Source of the DNA: Paremcibacter congregatus
GTDB taxonomy: Bacteria; Pseudomonadota; Alphaproteobacteria; Sphingomonadales; Emcibacteraceae
DNA length: 64,000 nt
Direction: 5' to 3'
Assembly (NCBI RefSeq): GCF_006385135.1
Contig: NZ_CP041025.1
Span: 2,573,501-2,637,500 of the forward strand
In this document: piece after piece, positions 11,301 through 18,396 of the stretch
Position numbering within the stretch: position 1 is the stretch's first letter
Layout of the letters: each line of letters begins with the position of its first letter
Position numbers and translations under genes: made by a program
Notes under the pieces: model-generated
Databases searched by the model: none
Seen by the model: only the letters and a program-made list of their open reading frames with translations
Told to the model about the DNA's origin: nothing

Positions 11301-14300
11301 CCCGGCGCCGCCAAGACTGACGCTGGCGCCCCCACTGCCGGTGCCTGCGCCGGTGATTGTACTGGTGATATTAAAACCGCCATTACCGCCGCCGCCGCCG
11401 ATGCTTTGGGCAACGAAACCACTTGAACGGTCCTGTTCTGTATAAATGGTTCCCGCAGAAGAGGCGATGACCTTGCCGGCCACGCCGCCGCCAGATCCGT
11501 TGCCGCCGAGTCCGATAGACACGGCGCCACTGCCGGTGCCTGCCGCGGAAACTGTTGACGAAATATTGTAGCCGCCATTACCGCCGCCACCGCCGACGGA
11601 CTGTGCCAGAATACCCGTCGAATCTGTGCCATAGGTCCAGATATTTGAGGTCACGTCAGCAAAGACTTCCTTGCCGATGCCGCCCCCGGCGCCGTCCCCG
11701 CCAATACCGACAGATACGCCGCCACTGCCCGTACCGCCACCGTAAACACCAGCAACAATACTGTAACCGCCATTACCGCCGCCGCCGCCAATGGATTGCG
11801 CCACAATCGCCCCGGAATTATTTCCGCGGGTGATCACCTGTCCTGCCGCTGTCAAAGTCACGGCCCGGTCGATGGCGGCGTTACCGCCGTCCCCCGCAAC
11901 ACCCCCGTCACCGCCCAGTCCGACAGAAACACCACCAGCCCCAGCGGCCCCGACAGCCAGTGAGGCAGAAATAGCCCCGCCGCCGTTACCGCCGCCGCCG
12001 CCAACGCTTTGGGCCAGAATACCGATTGAATTGTCATCCTTGGTTTCCAGAAGCCCGGTATAGCTGGCAGTTACCACATCACCGTCGCCGCCTACCCCGC
12101 CACGCCCGCCCAGGCTGATGGCCACCGCGCCCGCACCGGAACTCCCCGCTGCGCCCGCTGAAATCGACAGGCCGCCATTACCGCCGCCGCCGCCGATACT
12201 CTGCGCAATCACACCACCAGACGACACGCCGCTGGTGGTTACATTATTGCTGACATTCAATGTGACTGCGGCGCCGTCACCACCGGAACCGCCTGTGCCC
12301 CCAAGGCCGACCTCGATGGCGCCACTGGCAACACCACCACCAGCCAATGCGCCGGAAACATTCATCCCGCCGTTGCCGCCACCGCCGCCGATGCTTTGCG
12401 CCAAAATACCGTTCGCCTGATCTCCCAGTGTCAATACGTCACCGGTCGAAGTTGCATTCACTGTTCCCGCATTACCGGCCCCGCCACCGGCGCCCCCCAG
12501 CCCGATGCTGATACCGGCACTGCCCATGCCACCTGCCGCTGCGGTGCCAGATACATTGAACCCCCCATTACCACCACCGCCACCGATGGACTGCGCAACG
12601 AAGCCTGATGAGCCCTGACCTTCAGTGCTGATCGTGCCACTGGACGTGGCCACCACCGCGCCGCCAAGCCCCCCGGCAGCGCCCGCCCCACCGAGCCCGA
12701 TACTGATCGCCCCGCCAACACCGCCAGATCCGACCAAAGCCCCGGAGATATTATAACCACCGTTGCCGCCGCCGCCGCCGACAGATTGCGCCAACAAGCC
12801 CGTGGAGTTCTCGTCAAAGGTAAAGATATTCGACGATATGGTCGCCTGAACGCCTTTGCCGTCGCCACCGCCCGCACCATCGCCGCCAATGCCGATGCTG
12901 ACCCCCGCACCGCTCGCGCTGGACAGACTTCCGCTGGCCGAAATACTATAACCGCCATTGCCGCCGCCACCGCCAATGCTTTGGGCAACAACACCAGCAG
13001 AATTCGCCCCCCGGGTGACAACCTGACCAGCCGCCGTCAACGTGACCGCCTGATCAACGCCCACACGTCCGCCGTGCCCGGCTTTACCGCCACTGCCGCC
13101 AAGTCCGACGGAAACCGCCGCAGATGCAGCGCCGGAACCAGATAGAGAGGCCGTGACAGAGCCGCCGCCGTTGCCGCCGCCACCGCCGACGGATTGCGCC
13201 ATCAAACCGATGGCGTTATCTCCTTTGGTTTCCAAGAAACCATTATAATCCGCAGTCACCAGATCGCCCTGACCGCCTTTGCCGCCCGTGCCGCCGACCC
13301 CGACGGAAACCGCCAGCCCCCCCGCACCGCCGATTGCACCGGATGGCGCAACGGACAAGCCGCCCGTTCCGCCGCCGCCGCCGATGGCCTGGACAATAAC
13401 CCCACCGGACCCGTCACCGTCGGAGATAACATCCGCCGTGATATCGGCCCGGGCTTCGCCGGCATCGCCACCGTCGCCGCCACTGCCGCCAATCCCCACG
13501 GAAATCGCACCGCTTGCCGCACCGCCGCCGGAGGCAGATGCCGCAACGGTCATCCCTCCGTTCCCGCCGCCGCCGCCAATGGACTGGATTACAATCGCAT
13601 GGGACTGATCGCCTTGTGTTTCAACAGCGCCGTTTAACGTGACATCGGTCAGGCCGCCAACGCCACCATTGCCGCCACTGCCACCAACCCCCACGGCGAT
13701 GGCCCCACTGCCTACCGCCCCGATACTGGCCACCGCTGAAATGGCCGTGCCGCCATTGCCGCCGCCACCGCCAACACTCTGCGCAACAAACCCTGAAGAC
13801 AGATTACCCTTGGTCAAAATATCGGTGGTGACATTAGACGTCACCGTTCCGCCAAGGCCTCCTGTGCCGCCACTGCCCCCGACGGAGACGCCAACAGCAC
13901 CGCCGCCAACCCCCACCTGAGCCGATACAGAAACTGTCGCACCACCATTACCACCGCCGCCGCCAACAGATTGCAGAATGATTCCTGCCGCATTCTCGCC
14001 CGATGTGGTAACTTTGCTGTCCCCATTCAGAATGACATCGCCGCCCAGACCGCCCGCGCCGCCTGTGCCGCCAACCGCCACTGAAACAGAGGCAAATGTG
14101 CCCAACGTCGCCTGAACCGCGCCGCCGCCGTTGCCGCCACCACCGCCGACGCTTTGTGCCAGAATACCCGTCGCCCGATCTCCCCCTGTCAGGATATTGG
14201 ATGGCAGTATATTGCCGCCGAGATCAAATTCATTCAACGTCATTGTCACTTGACCGCCATTGCCGCCGCGACTGCCACTGCCGCCAATCGCAACACCGCC

Positions 14301-17069
14301 AAAAAGCGATCCGGAATTGGCGCTGCCACCGTTGCCGCCCCCGCCGCCAACGGCCTGGGCAAAGACACCGAAGGCGTCATCGCCGCCAGTTGTGATAATG
14401 CCGCCGTGCGTGACCCTGACTTCGCCGGCATTGCCGCCTGTACCACCGCTGCCGCCAATGGTCAGAAACGCGCCGCCGCTGCTGCCGCCGGAACCGCCCC
14501 CGCCGCCGACGGACTGGGCAAAAATACCGCTTGATTTGTCACCATCTGTATTGATACTTCCCGTGTTGGTGACGGTCACAATGCCTGAATTACTGGCAAC
14601 CCCGCCGGAGCCACCCAAGGCGACCATGCCGCCGCTGCTGCCCCCAGAACCGCCGCCGCCACCGATGCTTTGCGCAAAAATGCCCCGGGCCAGCGCCCCG
14701 TCTGTTGATAAGGCGCCATGGTTGGTGACGGTCACCGCCCCACCGCTGCCACCGCCGGAGCCACTGCCCCCCAGGGACACCAAGCCACCAGATGACGCGC
14801 CGGACCCGCCGCCGCCACCAATGCTTTGCGCAAAAATTGCATCCGCACCCATTTCCAGAGTGGTCACATTGGCTGAACTGTTATTGGTGACCGTAACCGC
14901 CCCTGCATTACTGCCGGTACTGCCGCCGCCGCCAAGAGAAAACAGTCCCCCGGACCCGCCCCCTGCGCCGCCGCCGCCAGCGATACTTTGTGCAAAGATT
15001 CCGCGCGAATCCACCCCGTCCGTGAAGAGAGCGCCATTATTGGTAATCGTGACCGTACCGGCTGTGCCGCCGCTACTGCCTGATCCGCCAAGAGAGACAA
15101 GCCCGCCTGATGCGCCGCCGACGCCGCCGCCGCCGCCGATGCTCTGACCGAAGATGCCATGACTGAATGTTCCCTGGGTATAAATCACCCCACTCGTTTG
15201 ATTGGTGATATTGACTGCCCCGCCCGCGCCGCCGGAAGAGCCGCTACCGCCGAGAGATACCAGACCTCCACTGCCGCCGGCCGAACCGCCGCCACCGCCG
15301 ATGCTTTGGCCAAAGATGCCGTAAGCGTACCCCCCTTCTGTATTGATAATGGCGCCACTATTAATGGTCACATTGGAGCCATAGGCCCCAGGCCCGCCAG
15401 AGCCGCCCATGGTGACCAGACCACCCGTGGCGGAAGAACTGCCGCCGCCGCCGCCAATGCTTTGCCCGAAGATCCCCACGGATCCCGTCCCCAATGTATT
15501 AATCTGGCTGCCATTGTTGGCTGTGACCGTCACGGTACCGGCATAATTTCCCGACCCGGCCGAAGCCCCAAAAGACACGATTCCTCCGGCGCTACCACTG
15601 TCCCCGCCACTGCCACCGATGGACTGGGCCATAATCCCGATAGCATAATTATTATCTGTTTGGATAAAGCCGTTGGACTGCATCGTCACCGAGACATTTC
15701 CAGCGTGCCCCCCTGTTGTGGAGCCGCCCCCAAAACCGACAATCCCACCGGCATCACCACCATCACCGCCCGTACCGCCAATGGATTGCGCCAGAATGCC
15801 ATGCGAGCCGATACCGCGCGTATGAATAACCCCGTCATTGGTCACGAAAACGTTGCCGCCGGTGCCCCCGGCCGCACCACTGCCGCCGGTGCCCACGATT
15901 CCCCATCCGCTACCGCCATCTCCGCCGGCGCCCCCAACGCTCAACGCATAAATGCCATGGGAATTATTGCCCGTGGTATTGATGGTGCCCGAGTTGGTGA
16001 CATTAACAGTTCTCCCTTTTCGGGCGTTTCCCCCGTCACCACTGGGGGCAAAAATAAACCCAGAGCCGCCTTCGCCGCCTTTACCACTGCGGCTGACAGA
16101 GGTAATACCGTTCGAATGATTTCCCGATGTGGTTACGTCTACTTTATTATTCAGCGTTACATTGCCGCCATTGCCGCCGTCGCCCCCGCGATAGGCCGGA
16201 ATATTGCCGTATGAGTCGCCCCCGTCACCGCCATCGCCGCCGTAACTGCTGACTTCTATGCCGGCTTTGTTATTGCTCACGGTGGAAATAGAGCCATGCC
16301 CGGCCGACACGGTTCGATTAACCGTAGGTCCGTCGGCGCCGTCTGTTCCGGCCGACCCCGATTTGGCGATATCAAGGCATCCCCCACCCAGCCAGGAGGG
16401 CGCACAAATGCGAACACCGTAAGCGTTACTACCGCCCTTGCCGTCCGCGCCGACTGAAACTTCCGGGATTGCCCCTGAATTGGTCGTCGGCGGTATGAAT
16501 TCACCATCTCCGGGCGCCCCTTCAACCCCATCAGGCACCGTATTATACGCCCCGCTTTCATCCACCACCACTGTGCGTGTGGTTGGCGGCACCGCAGGGT
16601 CCGCCCCGATATCTGTTGTCAAATTGACATCAACAGACTCAACCAATCCGGTGCCGGCATTGACAGTAACGGACACAATCTCATAGACATCTGTATCTAG
16701 CGGATCTGTCGAATACAACTGATCCCCAATCGTGGTCTGAGTCATCAGCAGCTCACCTGTCTCAACCACCACATAAGTGACCGTGCCATTCTTATCCAAA
16801 ACCAGGTCAATTACCTTGACCTCTGCCCCGGACACAGGATGGGTAACAATATCATCCACTATTGTACCCGGTGTTGCGGCGGCAAAAGCCAAGGCCACAC
16901 CGATATAACCGCTGGATGCAACCGCCGACGCACTAGGAAATACCATCAAAGGCAGGGAGAGACAACTTGTGAGAAGGAGAGATTTATAAGCAGGGAAGTA
17001 GTCTTTCTTCTTGTTCTTACCATTATGCTTAATCACTAAAGCTTTACGACCAGACAGACCCTCAAACAT
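2310..17069 (-). CDS. giant Gly-rich repeat autotransporter adhesin (about 4,919 aa)
   Basis: A type Va autotransporter. The ATG at 17069 is preferred because an AAGGA-type ribosome site precedes it; an upstream in-frame start at 17153 is also possible. The N-terminus has an extended basic signal sequence with its hydrophobic core at residues 30-48. The passenger (roughly residues 315-4335) is built of about 60 units of 60-70 aa. Each ends in a motif of the form G(I/V)xAQS(I/V)GGGGGxGG, followed by a VSVGxGGSGGxGG strand-turn segment. A Ser/Gly/Asp/Glu-rich insert lies around nt 7580-7750. The C-terminal 280 residues are a 12-strand autotransporter beta-barrel starting near GSCIWLQGDSYQTT and ending in the outer-membrane signature Leu-Pro-Phe. 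It is expected to be displayed on the cell surface as a very long beta-helix acting in adhesion or aggregation. The long open frames on the opposite strand are Pro/Ala-rich shadows of the GGC/GGN repeats. Confidence 0.93.
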   Translation of the reverse strand: MFEGLSGRKALVIKHNGKNKKKDYFPAYKSLLLTSCLSLPLMVFPSASAVASSGYIGVALAFAAATPGTIVDDIVTHPVSGAEVKVIDLVLDKNGTVTYVVVETGELLMTQTTIGDQLYSTDPLDTDVYEIVSVTVNAGTGLVESVDVNLTTDIGADPAVPPTTRTVVVDESGAYNTVPDGVEGAPGDGEFIPPTTNSGAIPEVSVGADGKGGSNAYGVRICAPSWLGGGCLDIAKSGSAGTDGADGPTVNRTVSAGHGSISTVSNNKAGIEVSSYGGDGGDGGDSYGNIPAYRGGDGGNGGNVTLNNKVDVTTSGNHSNGITSVSRSGKGGEGGSGFIFAPSGDGGNARKGRTVNVTNSGTINTTGNNSHGIYALSVGGAGGDGGSGWGIVGTGGSGAAGGTGGNVFVTNDGVIHTRGIGSHGILAQSIGGTGGDGGDAGGIVGFGGGSTTGGHAGNVSVTMQSNGFIQTDNNYAIGIMAQSIGGSGGDSGSAGGIVSFGASAGSGNYAGTVTVTANNGSQINTLGTGSVGIFGQSIGGGGGSSSATGGLVTMGGSGGPGAYGSNVTINSGAIINTEGGYAYGIFGQSIGGGGGSAGGSGGLVSLGGSGSSGGAGGAVNITNQTSGVIYTQGTFSHGIFGQSIGGGGGVGGASGGLVSLGGSGSSGGTAGTVTITNNGALFTDGVDSRGIFAQSIAGGGGAGGGSGGLFSLGGGGSTGSNAGAVTVTNNSSANVTTLEMGADAIFAQSIGGGGGSGASSGGLVSLGGSGSGGGSGGAVTVTNHGALSTDGALARGIFAQSIGGGGGSGGSSGGMVALGGSGGVASNSGIVTVTNTGSINTDGDKSSGIFAQSVGGGGGSGGSSGGAFLTIGGSGGTGGNAGEVRVTHGGIITTGGDDAFGVFAQAVGGGGGNGGSANSGSLFGGVAIGGSGSRGGNGGQVTMTLNEFDLGGNILPSNILTGGDRATGILAQSVGGGGGNGGGAVQATLGTFASVSVAVGGTGGAGGLGGDVILNGDSKVTTSGENAAGIILQSVGGGGGNGGATVSVSAQVGVGGGAVGVSVGGSGGTGGLGGTVTSNVTTDILTKGNLSSGFVAQSVGGGGGNGGTAISAVASIGAVGSGAIAVGVGGSGGNGGVGGLTDVTLNGAVETQGDQSHAIVIQSIGGGGGNGGMTVAASASGGGAASGAISVGIGGSGGDGGDAGEARADITADVISDGDGSGGVIVQAIGGGGGTGGLSVAPSGAIGGAGGLAVSVGVGGTGGKGGQGDLVTADYNGFLETKGDNAIGLMAQSVGGGGGNGGGSVTASLSGSGAASAAVSVGLGGSGGKAGHGGRVGVDQAVTLTAAGQVVTRGANSAGVVAQSIGGGGGNGGYSISASGSLSSASGAGVSIGIGGDGAGGGDGKGVQATISSNIFTFDENSTGLLAQSVGGGGGNGGYNISGALVGSGGVGGAISIGLGGAGAAGGLGGAVVATSSGTISTEGQGSSGFVAQSIGGGGGNGGFNVSGTAAAGGMGSAGISIGLGGAGGGAGNAGTVNATSTGDVLTLGDQANGILAQSIGGGGGNGGMNVSGALAGGGVASGAIEVGLGGTGGSGGDGAAVTLNVSNNVTTSGVSSGGVIAQSIGGGGGNGGLSISAGAAGSSGAGAVAISLGGRGGVGGDGDVVTASYTGLLETKDDNSIGILAQSVGGGGGNGGGAISASLAVGAAGAGGVSVGLGGDGGVAGDGGNAAIDRAVTLTAAGQVITRGNNSGAIVAQSIGGGGGNGGYSIVAGVYGGGTGSGGVSVGIGGDGAGGGIGKEVFADVTSNIWTYGTDSTGILAQSVGGGGGNGGYNISSTVSAAGTGSGAVSIGLGGNGSGGGVAGKVIASSAGTIYTEQDRSSGFVAQSIGGGGGNGGFNITSTITGAGTGSGGASVSLGGAGGGAGAADTVDLTSTGNVVTKGHMSTAILAQSVGGGGGNGGFNVTADATGAGTGSGTASVGLGGSGGSGGTAAAVTVDVDNDVLTEGDDSAGVVAQSIGGGGGNGGFNVTAGFSGAGTGSGSATVGIGGSGGDGGLSSTVDSAITGNVTTIGGNSTGVLVQSIGGGGGNGGMSVSGVISIAGTGSGAASVGIGGSGGGGGLSGAVTSQVTGGVVTGGDNATAVVAQSIGGGGGNGGLTVAGTFAGAGTGSGGASFGMGGSGGGGGAANTVMNTVIGDITTLGDDARGILAQSVGGGGGTGGMAISGIIAVGGTGSGGASVGVGGSGGDGGDAATVTNRFEGLMSTAGAGATGVTAQSIGGGGGAGGMTVAATITGAGKGSGGAAVGVGGSGGGGGRAGVVDNTVVGTIQTAGDQARGILAQSVGGGGGAGGLTVSAAVNMSGTGGGAVSVGVGGSGGSGGDADVVASTLLGDVYTDGLGATGVTAQSIGGGGGSGGLVVSAAVSAAKTGSGALAIGVGGSGGDGGLSASASNNVTGFVQTLQGYSTGILTQSLGGGGGSGGTTIAGSLSGAKENSGAVAVGVGGFGGGGGDGSAASSNVTGGVVTRGDNSLGIHTQSIGGGGGAGGLSVALAMSISKKNGGALGVGVGGFGGAGGDGGTVISTVATTAAHTLIGTTGLNSSAIVAQSIGGAGGTGGTNIAGAVNITGEDGAAIGIGVGGFGGGGGHASTVTTNVTGAVVTEQDGSHGILAQSVGGGGGAGGTNVSGSLNITNKGTGGSAAIGVGGFGGTGGDADAVSVTYDGTIATNSTYDPAIKGETATGAKGIYAQSLGGGGGDGGINVSAGLSFASSDGDGHALVIGVGGFGGGGGNAGAVGVAVTGDNSIMTGGDYSTGIFAQSAGGGGGNGAINVSGGIVSDAPLIFGVGGFGGEAGTGEDVTVLANTTIVTNGDRASAIFAESRGGGGGEGGLNISGTISVAKDSKIPTVTMGVGGFGGAGNISRDVSVSQTGLLQTEGEWSHGIHASSIAGGGGNGALNVSGSVSNSSNPNPADQKDISIVAGIGGFAGDGANAGNVAVDSTGHITTTGDQARGIFAQSLGGGGGSGGMNVSGNIAKDSSLVSMGIGGFGGGGGHAGDVNVNRGETGAAAGTISTTGQGAYGIEASSIGGGGGDAGMNFIVGVSLAKGSGSGGSGGSGSGGSSGRSTPEHTGVDDSVLTSYNSVLDELEGKSSSDSEDAGDTETGSSAYAVQLAIGGSGGDPGHGGVTEVANIGDVVTNEKDSHGILAQSIGGGGGNASFNIAVTYIDEDSRNKGLNVALGGSPGDGGNGGEVTVDHEGAIETHSNNSYGILAQSIGGGGGNVGYDMATGFSSGGKLNVKIGREGGIGGTGADVSLTSAGSVMTHGDTSYGLLAQSVGNGGGNSSSTSVSVSAPKSTETAIRGASVAIGLEGGMGGTAGNVMLNASGWVSTDGRDAHAIFAQSVGGGGGNGGSASGTVFKSSKAALSLGGSGGEGGTGGNVDLNSSANVRTYGANAMGILAQSVGGGGGNGGMVKSGGVQTKEGSSILIAVGGSGGTGAASGLVDVENSGVVITDGEGAHGVLAQSLGGGGGNGGMVINTLYNQDATKSTVMLISVGGDGGVGATADAVTVTNTGGIGTDKDDSVGILAQSIGGGGGNAKQVITNSSSAKGAGNKISIGVGGTGGQGGTGGAVTVSNLRDSGGAAAAIITNGNRSHGIYAMSIGGGGGKGSSIATNNTARNAGDTTTNAVAFTLGGSGGTGGTSGLVTVNNTGSIITTGHISHGIIAQSIGGGGGDSGLTMSGNMVNGSTSTSNNLSSMSIGGFGGDGNISGNVTVNNSGAIETIGNGSYGIFAQSVGGGGGNGRLTMALSPDLLANPKEDLKKSLMNIAVGGFGGDGADSGDVVVNHTGSIIVRGDDTYGIFAQSVGGGGGTSGFSVSSPVWMAADYFLPMLLGSKDGSEGTAGTVTINTEGDITVLGRNSVAQFSQSINGGGGEVNLYLDVSETAAAFGEDSVELPDNGGIVDKVKGAITSVIELGTTFAEDQGASLIEASHVGDLVTAAENSIASLTQSVGGGGGVSTIDMTVNEEARIDLETALGGAESTNSDGGDVVLTRTGDVGTQGKTSAGTSVQSIGGGGGLLRIDINTVPVTEAQAEPQAEASGTSVQTASYTQRTLAAGIKTPAAVEQGSATATLSLGASASFGNDGGVIDLAFTGNTETQGDRSQGMIIQSLGGGGGDVRLTGLDSVAITLGGTAGNTGQGGVISLQNDGSILTTGDLAHGVVLQSIGGGGGAVFTDLAAENVTLSLSADNSGDGGDISFTQTGTVVTQGADSFGILAQSLGGGGGIVDRIHMGSAGGAGRSGDIMLTLKDSVAAEGDRGVAVFAQSEGQDGQGDITVTLSADKWIMAGTGGVGLWLSGGDNNHFDNLGSVMTLDGLDGMGVLATEGNDLVDNRNLFYGQFDLGQGVNQFINHEGATFVPGTTLSVGNSASVVTNEGLMTPGDMQLAQRTDLTGSFVQSSTGVMLSELDFVSDNIDQIRASGTADLNGEVVVSLLNPQAVRAGEFSKVLYSGEEGVTDSGLFLTTTSSQVITYDLFYRGETEAMLGYEVDFAVNGTGDNLSAVGEYINRLQNAGSSPELASVISTLLYIPDEATYRQAISQMSPDFYGEHQVEMVVSQQDFAQAMMSCRQAGGVHRFTREGSCIWLQGDSYQTTRASFDDYKSSTSSGNRFSLGVQKTFANDWSAGVALSRQDHESNGYAGAWQSRGMTKQVGMSVKYRSGPTKVALAASYGWNNTDTSRRGHLVESFYTSVERHMKIMGGQLRLSYDIEGKPENVYGRPILEAGVSHVKTDAAQEAGAGAISLVLPGHTETDLWVSPGFEVGAEFKLSEDLNMRLFASIALKHYLTDGNSTVLAGLAAAPDGIDPITVSMGLGQDSWVARTGIDLTLTENLSLRLQYNRTVAGHVTTNSGLMKLALPF
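4070..16130 (-). repeat. about 60 tandem degenerate Gly-rich passenger repeats
   Basis: I counted about 60 copies of the AQS(I/V/L)GGGGG core, at intervals of mostly 60-70 codons. The first units (ALSVGGAGG, AQSIGGTGG) and the last (AQSEGQDGQG) are degenerate; those in the middle are nearly uniform. At DNA level each core shows as a run of ccgccgccgcc on the + strand. Confidence 0.9.
10880..13260 (-). repeat. two tandem 1,185-bp higher-order blocks inside the passenger
   Basis: The unit containing LETKGDNAIG (nt about 13,227) recurs as LETKDDNSIG at nt about 12,042. The unit containing VTLTAAGQVVTRG (nt about 13,015) recurs as VTLTAAGQVITRG at nt about 11,830. Both pairs are offset by exactly 1,185 bp (395 codons, six units), and the following units keep the same order (NGGYSI, NGGYNI, SSGFVAQ, ILAQ). 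This indicates duplication of a six-unit block. Block ends are approximate. Confidence 0.7.
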
Positions 17070-17255
17070 AACTATTTCCTTCAGGTCGCCTCTGACCATG
17101 TTTCCAATTTTTAAGCTAATAAATAGAGAAGAACCCCTTACTCCCCCATACATATATCAAAATTACGCCGACCCTCGTTTACAGGATTCTACAACCTGAA
17201 ACCTTCATCAACAGCCGAATCCAATCGTTTCAATATGCATTTAAATTATAAAAAT

Positions 17256-17309
17256 ATTTAATATAACAATGGGTTAGATGTCAATGCTTTATTTTAACCT
17301 TTTGTTAAC
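17256..17309 (-). promoter_or_regulatory. CtrA-like box next to likely autotransporter promoter
   Basis: On the + strand TTAA at 17294-17297, seven bases, then TTAACC from 17305 match the alphaproteobacterial CtrA consensus TTAA-N7-TTAAC. Ten bases further along the minus strand lies TTGACA (17284-17279). A 17-base spacer separates it from TTAAAT (17261-17256, 4 of 6 to the -10 consensus). The autotransporter ATG is about 190 bases downstream. Confidence 0.5.
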
Positions 17310-17728
17310 CTTTGGTCGAAAACAGACCGGTATTTTCAGACAGACACCCGTATCACACGATCGCTTCCTTGCCTTCCAGTCGCAGGCTAAGTAATTTCAA
17401 AATAAGACTATTTCAATAGCCCACCTTTTGTTCACAAACGAAGTAACGCCCACAAATACAGCCCCTGTTGACACCACGGAGGCTGCAGTCACTGTCAAAA
17501 CGCAAATGCCGGGTCACCTTCACAACCATTATCCCTAACCAGCCAGATGATTTGCAGTTCCCCGGCAAAAAAAGAACAAATAATCATACATGTCTATACA
17601 ACCATAATCATCCAGTTTTTTGATCATATATGTTACAAAAAATATAATATTTGGCTAATTATTCCAACATATGTCACCTTATTGGTATTTTCATCTTTTT
17701 CAGAATATTTTGTTGTTAAAATAATTAT

Positions 17729-17758
17729 TTGACAATTACATTTTTATTCACATACAGT
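17729..17758 (+). promoter_or_regulatory. sigma70-like promoter of the metal locus
   Basis: TTGACA at 17729-17734, an 18-base spacer, then TACAGT at 17753-17758 (4 of 6 matches). It lies about 40 bases upstream of the start of the Met/Cys-rich protein gene in an AT-rich stretch. Confidence 0.4.
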
Positions 17759-17797
17759 ATCGACATTCACAGACACTGACGGTTTTAGGAATCTCAC

Positions 17798-18220
17798 ATG
17801 TCACAGAAATTATTCAGAGGAATACTTGGAGCATTCATCGCTTGCTCTCTGGCGTTCACCAGCATAGCTGGTGCCTGCCCGACCATGAATAATATGTCAA
17901 TGTCAGAGATGCCGTCAATGAATGCGTCAGGCGCGGATCATTCCTGTGAGATAATGAACCTGCAAACATCAAGCCCTTTCCGTAATCCGGACACAGAATG
18001 TTGTAATTTCTCGGCCATGATGCCGTGCGAAGCAACTGATGTTCTGGTCAATGCGGTCGGCAACAAAGTCATGGTCGACTGGGCCTTGACCGAGACGGAA
18101 ACAAGTCCTGTCACAGTCTACCCGGATGTGCGGCGGGTCAATGAGCCCCGTCTGTTCTACCCGTCATATATTTTAAAATCCCGGATCATTTACCTACAAA
18201 CCTCCCGTTTGAGAATTTGA
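17798..18220 (+). CDS. secreted Met/Cys-rich small protein, probable metal binding
   Basis: 140 aa with a signal peptide (LGAFIACSLAFTSIAGACP). The first 50 mature residues carry a Met cluster (MNNMSMSEMPSM) followed by DHSCEIM, then CCNFSAMMPCE. This combination of thioether, thiol and His ligands is typical of periplasmic Cu(I)-binding proteins. The C-terminal half is basic and aromatic and not recognised. It is the first gene before a TonB receptor, a PepSY reductase, a MerR regulator and a Cu+ ATPase, so a role as periplasmic copper chelator or chaperone (CopL-like) is inferred, not shown. No named domain is recognised. Confidence 0.7.
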   Translation: MSQKLFRGILGAFIACSLAFTSIAGACPTMNNMSMSEMPSMNASGADHSCEIMNLQTSSPFRNPDTECCNFSAMMPCEATDVLVNAVGNKVMVDWALTETETSPVTVYPDVRRVNEPRLFYPSYILKSRIIYLQTSRLRI

Positions 18221-18396
18221 TAATTCCGAACAGCCGTCGCTTGGTTTTACGTGGCGGCAGAACAACTTCCAATTTTTTCCAAAGCTTTTGAACCTCGCCA
18301 CTGCTATATGGCGTACCTCACCTTTCTGTGGCCAATGTCGCCGGAACGGCTTTCTGGTTTAAATCTCGAAATTACTCATATGAGGAGGAATCCAAC

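Larger units (their letters stand above)
17154..17797. other. AT-rich divergent intergenic region
   Basis: No gene is supported in this 640-base gap. It holds the CtrA-like box and promoter for the autotransporter on the minus strand and a sigma70-like promoter for the copper locus on the plus strand. The rest is AT-rich without clear repeats. Confidence 0.6.

Noticed and set aside
4200-16000. Regularly spaced ccgccgccgcc runs suggesting a CRISPR-like or microsatellite array
   Set aside because: They encode the GGGGG cores of the passenger repeats, in frame and with degenerate third bases.
4092-16214. Many long Pro/Ala-rich open frames on the + strand across the autotransporter
   Set aside because: They are antisense shadows of the Gly-rich repeats (GGC/GGN codons read backwards as GCC and CCN); no ribosome sites, no protein-like features.
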